Positions 48,198 through 61,295 are shown, counted from the first letter of the stretch. The stretch: 64,000 nt of DNA from Gavia stellata (GCF_030936135.1 NW_026777121.1:1178001-1242000); one strand, 5' to 3'. Notes: generated by a model from the letters alone, not told the origin. Made by a program: numbers and translations.

Positions 48198-51100
48198 GTA
48201 AGGGAACTGGTAACACGCTGTATGGCACAGAGTTTTTGATTTTACTAGCTTGAGATCAGTGTGAACCAGCACGACAGGCTGCGTTACCTAGCTAAAGACG
48301 CGTGTTTATTACTGTCCTCGCCCGGATGTGTGTGCAACATCCTCGCCCCCGCAGCCAGCAGCACGCAACGGGTTTGCGGCGTGCGTCGATCGGTTGGTGC
48401 AGAGCCGCTGAGAGGCCGCAGAGGCTCCTGGCTGCCAGGTCTGTCCCTCCGCCCGCCGGGCAGCCTGCAGCCTCGCCATCCAGGGCCTCCTCTTCACCCA
48501 AGGACACGAAGCGGGGGATGCTTAGGAGAGGTAGATGCTGAGGAATCAAGATACTGCGACGGGCTCAAACGCACAGTTATTAGGCAGGGCTAATCGGGCC
48601 AGCCGCCTCCTTCGTCGCTGGAGTTACAGCAGCTGATGGGCAGGGCTTATTCCCCCCGGCAGGGATTTGCAAAGAGCGGTAGCTGTGCCCCAGCAGCATT
48701 GCACGCTGCCTGCTTTTTGTGAGCTGCCTTCTCTCCCTGCGGTACGACTAGATTATTACTGCCGCTGCTTAGTTGCTGCAAGTCTTCATTTTTGCACGCC
48801 TGCGTTGCCTCGGGCAGTAGGTTTCTTGCAACAGGCGCTGGGGGTGTAGCCTTGCCATCTTGTTTGGGGGATTTCAGCAGGAGAGATAGGCTTGCAGAGG
48901 GAGGGGAATGGGGAAAGAGGAGGACTGGGGCAGCAGTGGTAGTGATGGGAGAGCAAGAGGTGTGGAGGGGTACTTGTCCCTCCTCACCAGTCTAAGTCTT
49001 GTTTCTGCTGAGGCAGATGGGAAAAGTGAAATTAGCTGAAGAGACGAACTTAATGCGGACAAGTTAAACAAGCACAGTTGTCTTCATTAAACTAAACTTC
49101 GTTAAGCTAAATGAAGTCCGGTTTAAATCGAAGTGCGTTCTCGCAGAAGTTCAGTACCATTCAGTGCATAGGATGCTGCTGCAGTGTTGCTAAGGCCGTA
49201 CAGAGAACCCCCTTGCTGCATGACCAGGAGCACATCCCCGTTTAGCTGGGGGTCAAGTAGCCTCTTGCCCTTCTCACTCTGACCCTCTCATTCTTTTCCA
49301 AACCCCAAATTAAAACAAACAAACAAAAATCATGCTGGTCTAAATCCAGAATGTCGCCTAATTGATACGAATTTTCCTCCAGTTCCCCATGCAGACAAGC
49401 CCTGAAGCTACCAAAGAATGAGATACAGCAGGTTCTCTTTGCAAAGAGGCAATGAATTGGTTTTCACTGAAAAGCCATCATATCCTTCAAAATGTTTCAG
49501 GGTAGCCTAAAGGTTCACTTTTGGGTAGGATTTCAGTTTTGACTGACTTCTGCAATCAAGTGGGGGACCTGAACCTTGAAAACATGAAAATGACCACCAG
49601 ATCAGCCTAAGATCCATCCTGCGTAATACTTGAAGCAAATGAAAGGTTTGAGATGTACCAGCCCAGCAGACTTCTAATAATGGCTGGCTCATTTCCCTTG
49701 ACACAAAGTCCTCAAACATTTAGAATTAGAAATTATTCTCATCTCCATATTTAAACTCTTAAAAGCTCATCTATTGCTACATTTGTGCGTGAAAAGAGCG
49801 CGTTGTCTAGTAAGATCCAAGCCGTTTGCTGACTTCTAATTTAAAAGAAGTGGATCCCCTTGCCCAGTTTGAGCATTGTTTGGTTATGGGGAAATGATGA
49901 TTATAAATTGTGTCTTGCGTCAATCTCCTCTAATTCACTTGAGTTTTCTGTACCCCGTGCCGTGGAGTCTGGCGCTGATGGAATCTGTCGTTGTGTTCAC
50001 CCACTGAAGTACACCCAAGTCCTGCTTAATTGCATGTGAAACACTTGTTTTACAAGAGGGGAAAATCAAACCCTGATGAAAGCTGGCTATCAGCCTGATG
50101 GAGGAGAGTCATAGGGGAATTTTTGGTATTGCTGCCAGAACAAATAGATACTAAAAATACTCTTAAGAATTCACATAGTGAAAACCTAAGTAGAATATTG
50201 CATATATGTATCCATCAGACTAATGGAAAGATTTGCATTTTAAAAAATGTATGTATTTGCTCATGTACCTGTGACTTTTGGAAAAGTGCAGCTTGAAATA
50301 CAAATAAATACCCAGTGGTAAGTTGTGTCTTAATGCAGAGGTTTGAGAGATTTCTGTAGTAAAAATGAAAGAAATATCTGTAATATGTATCCTTTCATTT
50401 CTGGATGCTGCTTTCGGAACCAAAATGAGAGAACTGATTTATCTGTTTTGGTTTTTTTTCTCTTTTCTTGCCAAGCTCCAAAATCTCCTTCAGAAAAGAC
50501 TTGGTATGATACATCACTTGCCCTTCTAACAAAGAAGTTCATTCAGTTGCTGAGCCAATCTCCTGATGGGGTCTTAGATTTGAACAGAGCGGCAGAGGTC
50601 CTCAAGGTGCAAAAAAGGAGGATTTACGATATCACCAATGGACTGGAAGGCATCCATCTCATTAAAAAAAAATCCAAAACCAACATACAATGGATGTGAG
50701 TATTCATTATCCTTTTCCTTTCCTGCTGGCTGATTTCACTGTCACAGAGCAGCAGTATTTTTCTTCTCCCACCTTCCATTCTAACACTTTGCTCCAAGCA
50801 ATCATCCAAAATGCCTTCTATCAGGATAAAGCTTTCTTTTTCTGTTAGACAGGTTTTCAGTGTATAAACAGCATTTGTCAGGGAAACTAGAAACCAGCAT
50901 TTTGTCTGAATACTGCATTAAGTCATTTGCTTTTGCAGGCGGCGTATATTCTAGGTACACATCTCTACCTACTGCCATCCTCAGCCTTTTTCAGGGTGTG
51001 GTTAGAGGAGAGGTGAGCTAGAAGCAAGATTTTGGAAGAGCTTAGAAATATTTGGCTTTTCCCTCTTGGTGGTAATTCCAAAATGTGTTGGCATGATAAA

Positions 51101-54100
51101 AAGATGCTTTTTCTGGGAAGCGTAGTTGATGTTGACTCACTATGGGCAGGTTTAGGGAGAAGGAGATGAGGACTTGATCTGCACTGTAAAAGGCTGCCTC
51201 TTCCCTTTGCCATAGCACAGGGTCAAGTTTTACAAATGCTGAAAGGGCGTCTTCCCCCTCTGTATCCGTAGGGGCTGCCGTCTGTCGGAGGATGGTGGCA
51301 TGCTGGCCCAGTGTCAAGGCCTCACGAAGGAGGTGACCGAACTGACTCAGGAAGAGAAGAAACTGGATGAGCTGATCCAAAGCTGCACCCTGGACCTCAA
51401 GCTGCTAACAGAGGACTCGGGGAATCAGAGATATCCTTTTTTTCGAAACCTCAGCGGTGGTCAGTCTTGCTGTGCTCTGTAACACAAAGAGAATTCCACT
51501 AAGTAATATGATATGAAACATCAGAAATTTCCAGAAGTTGGATAATGGGTTTTAATGTAGTTCTATATAAAAGTTACTTAAGCCACTTGCACCTGTAATG
51601 CTTCTGGAATGTCAAAAACAAAAAAATGGAGAAAAAGGTGGTGTATGAAGGAGCCCATTAACATCCATGGTCACATAGAGCAGAACCAAGAATTTAGCTG
51701 ATTAATGAGTGACAACATCCAAAACCTGTGCTCTTTCGATTCTTTTGAGCCCAGAGCAAACCCCATTTTTATGTGTGCAGAAATTTTAAAGGCATGCAGA
51801 CAAAGTCTTTGCTAAGGTAACGAAGACTTGTGTGTGTGTGTACTCCTTACTTAATATTTTTTTTTATTTTTACATTAAACTGCTGCGTATATAAATTCCA
51901 GACACAGAGAGGAAAATAAAGTTGGGAGTCAGTTTAGTCTGAAACTTGCAACAAATGTTTAGATTCCTCTGGTTAGAGAATCTATAGTGGAATATCACAG
52001 ATAAAGGTTTTATGAGCTCTCAAAATGTCTATTTCAGACTTAATTATTTAATGGAATAGCAATGCTCAATTGCGTAAGGTTCATAAGGTTTCTGGTCTTT
52101 TGGCTGCTAATACCCCTTGTAAGTAACCAGTTCTCATTTTCACTAGATTTCCCACCTGCTGGCAACAGAAGAGAGCATTTTATTAAATGCTGAAAATGCT
52201 GAAAACTTTTATTACTTTTAATGGTCAGTAGTTTTTAAAGAGCATCTAATAAGGTGGACTTATTCTCTGTTTTGAAGGATAGGAAATAACTACAGGAGCG
52301 TCAGTAAAAAGTAATGTGAACGATGTAAATACTGTCTTTTGGTTGTGCTTGCATCTCAAAATGCGTATGAAAGCAAGACCACCGAGTGGCATAGGGAGTA
52401 GGGTCCGCACTGCCTTCATCCACAAAGAGATTTAGAGCAAAGCAAAACCGAGCATTATACTTCTCTGTTTTTCTAGCGCTGTTTGCGGTGGTAGAGATCC
52501 CTGCCCTGCAGTTGATGGCTCCCTTGGGGATGGGCGAGGAGGGATCAGCATTAGCAGCGTCTTGGCCTCGTGCTTTTGGATGTAGGAGAGCGTATTCCCC
52601 AAATCCTTCTGTGGCTCTAAGGTTACTGATAATACTAGTGGTTATTGAGGAAGGAATGTGGATGTGTGACACCTGGGGACGAATCCGAGCGCATCCCAGT
52701 ATGGTCGTTCGCTCGCCTCACTGAGGTCTGACGTGAGGTGACCTGCTGAAGACTCAGGGAGCTGGGAAGCCTCTTCCTTTGCTCCATCTCTGAAGGCGAA
52801 GTTTCTGCTTTTGAAAATGGTTTTCTTTTCCCTTGTGATTAGATAGTGCCAAAACAGCGTTTCTGCCCTGACTGTGTGCTTCCTCCTCCTCCTCCTAAAT
52901 AGAATCAGAGAGTAACTGATCGCTACCTTGAATGTTTTGGGATATGCCCAGCTTTGAGCTACAGCAATGAAGATTGTCGTTCTATTTGAAAACCATGCAA
53001 CCCTTTCCGTTGTTCATACAGTGGCAGCCACTGTTGCTGTAATTTGTACTCTGCCTTTGCCAACCTTAGTAAACCTTACTAAAGGAGTGGTAGAAGCCTC
53101 AATAAAAGCCATTTGCCTGAGAGCTGACCTGTTGTTTAGCCCCCTGACCTGTTGCTTTGCGTTTGGTCCAAGTCAGGTGTGAGAGGCTTGCCAATGTGAC
53201 ACCCATCTACAAGAAGGGCCGGAAGGAGGATCCGGGGAGCTACAGGCCTGTCAGCGTGACCTCAGTGCCGGGGAAGATTATGGAGAGGCTCATCCTGAGG
53301 GCGCTCACAGGGCACGTGCAGGACAAGCAAGGGATCAGGCCCAGCCAGCACAGGTTCATGAGAGGCAGGTCCTGCTTGGCCAACCTGCTCTCCTTCTATG
53401 ACCAGGTGACCCGCCTCGTGGATGAGGGAAAGGCTGTCGATGTTGTCTACCTGGACTTCAGTAAAGCCTTCGACACTGTCTCCCACAGTATTCTCCTGGA
53501 GAAGCAGGCAAGTCATGGCTCAGACAGGTGCACTCTTCGCTGGGTAAAAAACTGGCTGGATGGCCAAGCCCAGAATGTTGTGGTGAATGGAGCGAAATCC
53601 AGTTGGCGGCTGGTCACAAGCGGAGTGCCCCAGGGCTCAGTTTTGGGACCGGTCTTGTCTAATATCTTTATCGATGATCTGGACGAGGGGATTGAGTGCT
53701 CCCTCAGCAAGTTTGCAGACGACACCAAGCTGGGTGGGAGTGTTGATCTGCTGGAGGGTAGGAAGGCTCTGCAGAGGGATCTGGACAGGCTGGATTGATG
53801 GGCCGAGGCACATTGTATGAGGTTCAACAAGGCCAAGTGCCAGGTCCTGCACTTGGGTCACAACAACCCCATGCAATGCTACAGGTATCAGAAACAGTGT
53901 GGCCAGCAGGAGTAGGGAGGTGATCGTGCCCCTGGACTCGGCGCTGGTGAGGCCGCACCTCGAATGCTGTGTTCAGTTTTGGGCCCCTCACTACAAGAAG
54001 GACATTGAGGTGCTGGAGCATGTCCAGAGAAGGGCGACGATGCTGGTGAGGGTTCGGGAGCACAAGTCTTGTGAGGAGCGGCTGAGGGAGCTGGGGTTGT

Positions 54101-57100
54101 TCAGCCTGGAGAAGAGGAGGCTCAGGGGAGACCTTATCGCTCTTTAAAAACTACCTGAAAGGGGGTTGCAGTGAGGGGGGTGTTGGTCTCTTCGCCCAAG
54201 TGACTAGCGACAGGACAAGAGGAAATGGCCTCAAGTTGCACCAGGGAAGGTTTAGGCTGGATATTAGGAAAAATTTCTTTACTTAGAGAGTGGGGTAGCA
54301 CTGGAACAGTCTGCCCAGGGAGGTGGTGGAGTCACCATCACTGGAGGCGTTCAAGGAACGTGTGGACGTGGCATTGCGGGACATGGTTTAGTAGGCATGG
54401 TGGTGTTGGGGTGATGGTTGGACTTGGCGTTTTGAGCTTGGGCAGTTTGTCTTACTGTATGGTAACAGCAGACATTTACCAAAATTGTTCACATTTACAC
54501 CCCCCGAAGGTAGAATAATAAATTAGGCTCTTTATTTCTATGGCATAAATACTGTGCTAGATACCTCACGGATGACGAAACCAAAGACCTGGAAGCGCTT
54601 GCCTGTGATCGCGGCCGTTTCACAGTTTGCGACCAAAAGCTCTGTGACACCTCGGTTACGCAGGTCAGTAAGTGAGGCACCACCGTGCCAAAACCCACCA
54701 AAACGCTCACGTTGATTTGGACAAATTCATGTTGAACAGCAGAATGTTCAGATTCATTCCGTGCTTATGCAGAAACCAACTTTCTGCACTGTCAAGTTGT
54801 TCAAAGTAGTTGTTTAAGTAGTTTTTTGAAATAATTTCATATAATACAAATGAATAAATAAATATCTGAATATATAAATGTTTACCAAAAAAGCCTCAAA
54901 TGAAAATGGACATTATCATTTTATCGATGACTTCAAAAATATATTGTGTATGCGCATCTGTAAATTTCTTTACATTTTTTCTGTGATATCCAGTTCTTTG
55001 CCATTTCACAGCAAGCATGTAAAAAAATTTTGCTTCGCACAGTCTGCGAGTAATTGCGGGTTGTTGAGCTTTAGCTTAAGTAGCTTTACGCGTGGAAAGG
55101 AGAAGAGAGAGGACTCGGCATGGAGAATCCCTTTTGTCACTCAGTAGTGGCCCCAGCTGTTAGATCAAAGGGAAATTCTCACACCGTTTCACTGCAATTG
55201 TGATTCCAGTGTAGAGAACAGAAAACTTTGGGCTGAAAGCAACGTAGCCATGAGAAAATGGACGAATAATTGAAAGAATTATGCCTCTTCTAATAGTCTG
55301 AATATATTATCAACTGGGTTGGAAAATTCCTTAACCGTGATTACATTAGCTTATGTGACGTATCAAGATACTCGAAAAATTAGTGGCCTTAAAGACCAAA
55401 CTGTTATAGTTGTGAAAGCTCCTCCAGAAACAAGACTTGAAGTGCCTGACCCAGTGGAGGTAAGGAGAACCTGGCTTTTCCTGCCAGGTTATAGATCATT
55501 TTTCTATAGATGGAGCAAGTGTGTTGAGTCTTACTGTGGTAACTGATGCCCAGGTTGGATTATAATTGGCATACAGTCCTATATTCATCCGTCTTATGAA
55601 CTTTGGAAGTGTTTTTTTTTTAAAAAGGAAGGGGAATCTTAAAAACCGTTTTATACAAAGTGATCATTATTCGTTCCTTTTCTCTCAATTCCAGCATTCC
55701 TTCAGAGGAATCCACACTATTTACAGGTTATTCTCTTTTGCCATACAAAAGTGATCTGTGTCCCTTTTCTGTTGCCCCTTGCTACTTAAGCCACAGTCTC
55801 TCTCTCTCTGAGTGCCAGCTTTTGTATATGAGATGTCTGGCTCTCATTCTTTCATCCTCACTCTGTTTCTTTTCCTTACCTCAGGCAGATGTCTAGGGTA
55901 GCTCAGCTGCTTCTCCCTTCCCTTAGCTGATGTCACAGTCGCAGAAAAAAATGCTTCAGGTGGCTTTTCTTTGAAGATCTCCTCAGGGAGTAGCTTTACT
56001 TTTCTTCATTCCTCTCATGGTTTATGAACCACATGGTTCAGCTGCTCCTGGGATTTTCTCTCTTGGGGGCAAAAGTGCGCTGCTTTACAATTCCCGGTTG
56101 TTATGACAGACCCGAGTATGTTGTGCAAAGGCGAATAATTTGCACGAGCCACTGCTTTAGAGATTCAAAAATGTACCTGATTTCTTCTCTCAGGGAGCAA
56201 TGAGACATAGGGCTAAACCCCAGAAAGCCCCGTGCTGCCTTCATACCTCTGTGTTACTCCTGCATCCCTACCGCCGGGCTGGTTCCACCGCACCCAGGGC
56301 CGGCTGCTGCCGGGCGGGCAGGACCAGACTCCGGATTCCCTGTCGCTTCTTTCCCTAAGATTATTCTCTACTTGCTTAGGCCCATTACGGTTTCCATCCT
56401 TTTTTTCCCCTGCCTTTGTCCTTCATTTCCCCTTTGAACCTAGGTGCAGGTTTCGGAAGAATAAATCATTTTGCTGCAGTGAGGAAGGGATGTCTTTTAT
56501 CAGTATCCATAAATCTATACTGTTATCGTTGCTTGCTTTCCTGTTTCTTTCCTCTAGGCATTACGCTTTGATTTTTTAATTCAGTGAAAACAGGCGGGTA
56601 GAGGGAGATGCACACAATCATTAAAACTAGCGCCTAGACCTCCCTTATCCCCTATACCCAACTTACTCATTTAATTTTCAGCTTCAGGCAGTACAAGTCC
56701 TATTTCTTTCTCTCATTTGCAGTTACATCTCAGTGTCTTTTTTTGCACACCTCAGTCACTCAACAGTACCTTCCCCAACTCCTGCTCTTCCCATCTCCTT
56801 TTTTCTAACTATCTATAGCGTTGCCCTGAGTACTCTTCACTGTTTTCTGTGCCCTGGGGTATCCCTGTTCGGTTGTTGCTCTCTGTATTTGTAAATGCTG
56901 TCTCCTACGCTGTGTAACTGTCAGAACGCAAATAACACGAGGAATTTTTTGTCAAAGGGCACAATAAAATGTGTTTGAAAGAAGTCTGCAAAGAGGTATA
57001 TCATGCCCGTACTCCTGCTTTTTAAAACTATTAATGTAATACAGCTGGAGCAGGTTTATTTTTAACTGGAGTCGTTTATCATTTTCTTTCATAAGACCAC

Positions 57101-60100
57101 GAGCAACTTTGCAGGTTTTCTGTCTATATATGTCATCTTCTTGTACTGCATCAGTGTGTGAAAGTTAAGAAGAGATTATTTCTTGAGATTAATTAGGAGT
57201 TCCTGTTATTCAGAAACACCATCAAAATTAGAGCTGCTGCCTTGAGGGGGCAGAAAGACTTACATCAACAAGTTTGGGTGAAGAAAATGGCATCTTTTTT
57301 CTTCTTTTGTTATTTGAAAAACTTCCCTGATAAACAGGGGGACTTACATACACCTACTTGAGATCAGTGGGAATTAGTGCTGAAGGTTTTTGGATGAGCG
57401 AGAAGGATGTTTTGGCATTGTTTAAAAGCAGAAACATTTACACAAATACATCCAATAATGTTATGAATAGTAACAAACCCTGTGACTTGCATCCCATAGT
57501 CCCATGACATCAGAGCACTCCAGGTTATTATGGTTGTAAGAAAATGTTAGGAGTTCAATCCTTCATACCTCTCTGGTTATGATACAACACATAGAACGGT
57601 GGGCTTCTGCGGTGTCTCTCCTACAGACAGGGGGAAAAGCTTTTATGTTCTCTCCAGTCTACAAGAGACATCAGCCAAGCCTTTCACATCTTCAAAAAAA
57701 TCCATGGGGGATTTCAGGTTCTTTTGATTTGTAAACGATGTATTCCACCACTCGCACCCCAACAAGAATTTACTTGGCGTCATCAATGTTCTGTCGTGTT
57801 CATTGGTGTAACACCTTACTGAGGTTTCTTTTGTTAGCAGCGTGCATTGATACGTTTCTCTAGTACTCAAGGACCTATTGAAGTTTACCTGTGCCCAGAG
57901 GAAAACGATGCCCTCAGTCCAATGAAAGCCTATAGTCAGGACCACAAGGGAAATATTTCCAAAACCATTTCCAAAGGTAAAAATATTTCTTTGTGATACT
58001 AACGGCCTTCCTTCGTGCTCTCATTCAAGATTTCATTTTAAACTTCAGATATCCAGCTCTGATTTTTTGGCTTTATTTTTCTAGGAAGCGAAAAGCTAAG
58101 GTATCCGTTTTCCACTCTGCCTGTCTGGTTGAGAGAGGGGGAAATATGTTTAAACAACTGATGCAGAAGAAAAATAAGTTTCATATTTGCATATCCGATC
58201 GAACTATGGGAACTAAGTTTGTGCAAGACTGAAGAAACAAACAGTTTTGTTCCTTTTGCGTTTTCAAGACGGGAGCAGCAACGATTCGCCTCAACGCCAG
58301 AGGCAGAAATCTCTGTGTAAGGGTACATGCAGCTACGCAGTGTCACTGATGGCGTCTGTTGCCCAGACAGTTTTCACTTTGACTATGAGTTGTACCGAAA
58401 AATGGGCATCTCTCACTACGCTTGATTTGGTTTTTTTCCCCCAGTAGTTGTTTAAACCTTGTAAAATAATTTTTTAGTAGAAAAGTCAGAGGGGATAGCA
58501 ACACGCCTATTTTTGAGCAGCCCTTTGTAACATATCAAAAACAAGCTAGAAATTATATGGAGGCCATTTTTTGTTGAAATGATCCTTTATGAAAGGCCCT
58601 TTACGCAGTGGTTACTTTGTTTGATCAGTGTCTAGTATTTCTAATGAGATTAAACAGGTCATCTTTATTTTTTTCTCTCCCTCCTCTTCCAGAAGCGGCT
58701 TCTGCTAACTCAGGACAAGGTGACTGCTCAGTAAATATGGCAACAATCTCTCCGTTGGCTTCTCCAGCCAACCTTCTCCAGCAGACCGAGGACCAAATTC
58801 CCCCAAACTTTGAAGGACCCTTTGTGAATTTGCTGCCTCCTCTGCTTCAGGAAGATTATTTGCTGAGCCTTGGGGATGAAGAAGGCATCAGTGACCTCTT
58901 TGATGCTTACGATTTAGAGAAGCTTCCTTCATTGGTGGATGAATTTCTAACAGCTGATTGTCTTAAATGCTGTCCGTATCTAAATCGTGGTTTTAACGGA
59001 ATGAACAAACCTGCCATCATTCCGAGTTGTCCCCTACTTACTATAAAATAGCATTATTAAATAAACTAGGCTCTCGAACAGTGCTGATCTTTTAATTAAG
59101 TACTCCCTGAAATACTATAAAGAACAAGGGAAGGCTTTTACAGCAAGGCCTTCTCCTTGCCCCTGAGCTCCAGTGCCTTGTGAGTCAGCAAGCGCAAGCA
59201 GGCGACCGTAAATGTTTTGTCTTCACACTCCCCCAGTCTCTGCTTCCCCTGACAAGGGGGCTTACGGAGGAGGGCTCAATGAACTGGTTTAGTCCTAAAT
59301 AACAATTTTATAATAGTATTTCAGGCCGTGCCTTCTGCAGAGAATGCATGTCTTTTGAGTGTCACAGCATGGATTGTCCCTGCAGTGAACGTAAAGATGA
59401 AGTAATGCAAAAGCGTGAAATGGGATTCTTCAGCTCCTTGTGGGAATGTTTAAATTGCTGTCATAATGCTCATTTTGAGCTCTGTATATGTCTCATTCTG
59501 AGGTCAAATACTTATGTCCTTAAAAGCTTTTAATGAAAAAATACACTGTAAATGTAGTGTATATTGCAGATATTGAAAAGTATAAAGTTCTGCCACTGCT
59601 GGTAGTAATCACAGATTTTTAAAAATGCTTGTGTGTGTGCGTGAAAGTAGATTTTGTTGGTTGTTTTTTTAAACTGGAACGAAGATGCACAGTTCAATTT
59701 TACTGCCCCCAGTGTGCATTAGAACTGGTACATAAATTTCTGTGGTACTAAGTGGGGCTTTGTGTTAAGTGCCTACTAGAGATGCACTGTGGGTTTTTCC
59801 CTCTATGGAAAACACGTATGCCAAGCTTTGTTTGTTCAATAGATCATATTTATCTCAGTGGGTTAGCTTCCTCTGCTTACAGCTTTTTCTAATTCTCTTC
59901 GCCAGCAAAATGGAACTAATTTTTTTCCAAAGTATCTAACTGCAAGTACCACATCAACTGAATTGCATTTATTTTTTGAAGATCTTTGGGAGTATAGTAT
60001 AGTACCAATATTTATTTTTTGAACGTGAGAGGAATTCTAAGAAGTCTTAAGTAATTTTTTTTTTTTGCGTGTAAAATACGTTGCCGTGTTCTGGGCTAAA

Positions 60101-60980
60101 TTAATGTAATGTTGATTAGATGATGCCCATATAATCCTTTTGTTTCCATTACTGTTCTGCTTGTCTGACACACTCAGAAAATTAGTACTATTTGTACTGT
60201 AGTAGAATATTGTGTATGCAGGTTTTCTGGTACCGTTGAGTTGCTGCTATGAAAGCTCACACATGAAAAGGCAAGCAGTCCCAGTACTAATAAGAAAACT
60301 GTATGACTGTGTGAGTTTTGGAATGTAACAAATGTATGAAGGGCAACACATAAAGAACTGTAAAACAGTGTTAAGTGTGTGTTTGTATGTACAAATGTGG
60401 GCATAGATCATTCAGCAGTGGTATTTAAGTTGACGTATGTTCTCAACTCACACTTTAGTTACCTAGCAGTTTTGTCCAATAGAATTAATTTGTAAACACT
60501 GCCAGAATATTTTCTAGATGGTTTGTAATTTTTTAAGAGTTTTTTTAGATGTGGATGTGTAAATAAAACTGTAGCATTTAAAGTTTTTGTCTTGTGGAAG
60601 AGGAAAGTTAAAAGTTGTGTGAGCATGAAGATTTGCGAGACAAAGGGGCACTTCTGCGGGGGAAGAGAAAACAAAGACTTAACGCAGACCATCTTTTTTG
60701 TACAAATTAAACACTTCCCCCAATGTGCGTGGGCAAAATACTAATCTAATTTAGCTTTGCATTGTATGCTAGTTTAAAAAAAACCTTCTGTAATATACTG
60801 TAAAAAAAAAAAAAAACCAACCATAAACCAACCCAAAAAAGCTTTTATGGTGAGTTTTGTAAGTAGATTTATTAAAGGATGACCTGTTCTCTAGCTGTGA
60901 TCTCACCACTTCAAATGGATGTAATTTGAATAAATTTTGTATGGTAATGAATCAATAAAAAGGATTTTTTAAAGAGTTTA
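48086..60980 (+). CDS. E2F3: E2F3 transcription factor, exons 2-7 and 3' UTR
   Basis: E2F3 binds DNA with a DP partner and drives S-phase genes; pRB restrains it through the C-terminal transactivation domain. Exons are 48086-48197, 50476-50695, 51272-51430, 55345-55459, 57841-57976 and 58693-59051. Phases agree throughout, giving 1101 bp with no internal stop. In order the product shows the basic [15 protein letters not shown] segment, the winged-helix DNA-binding domain (RRIYDIT), the leucine-zipper/DP region, the marked box ([20 protein letters not shown]) and the pRB-binding [22 protein letters not shown]. First exons are upstream of the window. Odd points are V to G in [13 protein letters not shown] to W in EKTRYDTSL, a diverged exon 6 start and an extended C-terminus. 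It may be a diverged duplicate or a pseudogene in early decay. Confidence 0.8.
50476..50695 (+). CDS. E2F3: E2F3 exon 3 (DNA-binding domain)
   Basis: 220 bp between TCTTGCCAAG and GTGAGT. It encodes [20 protein letters not shown], through [20 protein letters not shown], to NIQW. The DNA-contacting RRIYD is intact. The next, normally invariant Val is Gly, and the Arg of EKTRYDTSL is Trp. Confidence 0.9.
51272..51430 (+). CDS. E2F3: E2F3 exon 4 (dimerisation region)
   Basis: 159 bp after CCGTAG. It encodes the [18 protein letters not shown] and [18 protein letters not shown] coiled-coil region for DP binding. It ends in AG directly before ATATCCTTTT, a U12-type 5' splice site. Confidence 0.9.
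51431..55344 (+). other. AT-AC (U12-type) minor intron of E2F3
   Basis: The intron starts ATATCCTTTT (51431-51440) and ends ...GATTAC. The near-consensus branch site TTCCTTAAC (55327-55335) has its branch A about 10-11 nt before the 3' splice site. All three are hallmarks of AT-AC introns removed by the minor spliceosome. Joining AG to ATTAGCTTATGTGAC restores the frame [11 protein letters not shown]2F genes are known to carry minor introns. The CR1 copy at 53178-54440 lies inside it. Confidence 0.9.
53178..54440 (+). mobile_element. CR1 LINE copy inside the E2F3 minor intron
   Basis: Plus-strand CR1, truncated at the 5' end within the reverse transcriptase. RT motifs are visible from 53190: [38 protein letters not shown] and FADDTKL, open for about 200 codons. 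Compared with the copy at 4.9-7.1 kb, roughly 170 bp are deleted near 53882. The 3' end stops near 54440 without the terminal ATTCTATG repeats. It is older or rearranged, and immobile. Confidence 0.85.
55345..55459 (+). CDS. E2F3: E2F3 exon 5 (marked box)
   Basis: 115 bp. It begins after the AC of the minor intron and encodes [20 protein letters not shown] and [17 protein letters not shown], ending at GAG|GTAAGG. The usual Ile in YQDIRK is Thr. Confidence 0.9.
57841..57976 (+). CDS. E2F3: E2F3 exon 6
   Basis: 136 bp after TTGTTAGCAG, ending AAAG|GTAAAA. It encodes [15 protein letters not shown] and on. The first seven codons (RALIRFS) differ from the conserved SLQIHLA type although the length is kept, an unusually local divergence. 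Confidence 0.85.
58693..59051 (+). CDS. E2F3: E2F3 exon 7 (transactivation, pRB binding), extended end
   Basis: 359 bp after CTCCTCTTCCAG. It encodes [33 protein letters not shown] and [20 protein letters not shown]. The conserved protein ends a few residues after this point. Here the frame continues about 36 codons to TAG at 59049-59051. A TGA is present in another frame shortly after GAATTT, which suggests a 1-nt indel in the last codons. Confidence 0.85.
59052..60980 (+). other. E2F3 3' UTR
   Basis: Long AT-rich 3' UTR with several poly(A) signals: AATAAA at 60562-60567, 60929-60934 and 60954-60959. The last two are followed by a T-rich stretch, so the main 3' end is probably near 60980. 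Confidence 0.65.
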
Positions 60981-61218
60981 GATTTGTATACAGCTCTTTC
61001 TTCTTACTCTTGGTGCCTATCATGCTGCTTCTTGGAACCCAGCTGGTACTATTTTCATTATTAGTGCTCACACTCCTTTGACACCAGGAATGTTTCAATC
61101 CCTTTTTTTAATTATGCTAACAAGTAGTTCAGCATTTTTTTTAAGCCAGAGTGAAACAAGAATAAAAGACACATGTAAAGAGACACAGTAGGAGATCCAG
61201 AGGTTGGGATAACACGGG

Positions 61219-61230
61219 TTTATTTTTATT
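61219..61230 (-). terminator. Poly(A) signals of a convergent minus-strand gene
   Basis: Two adjacent TTTATT (AATAAA on the minus strand) lie about 70 bp beyond the stop codon of the exon at 61296-61501. Confidence 0.5.
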
Positions 61231-61295
61231 TATCCCCCCACATGAATTATGAACAGACTTCTTGCAAACTTCATAGAAATTGGGTTATTCTAGGA

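Noticed and set aside
51431-51432. Apparent loss of the E2F3 exon 4 splice donor (AT for GT)
   Set aside because: The full ATATCCTTTT motif, the branch site and the terminal AC show a U12-type AT-AC intron, so the donor is not mutated.
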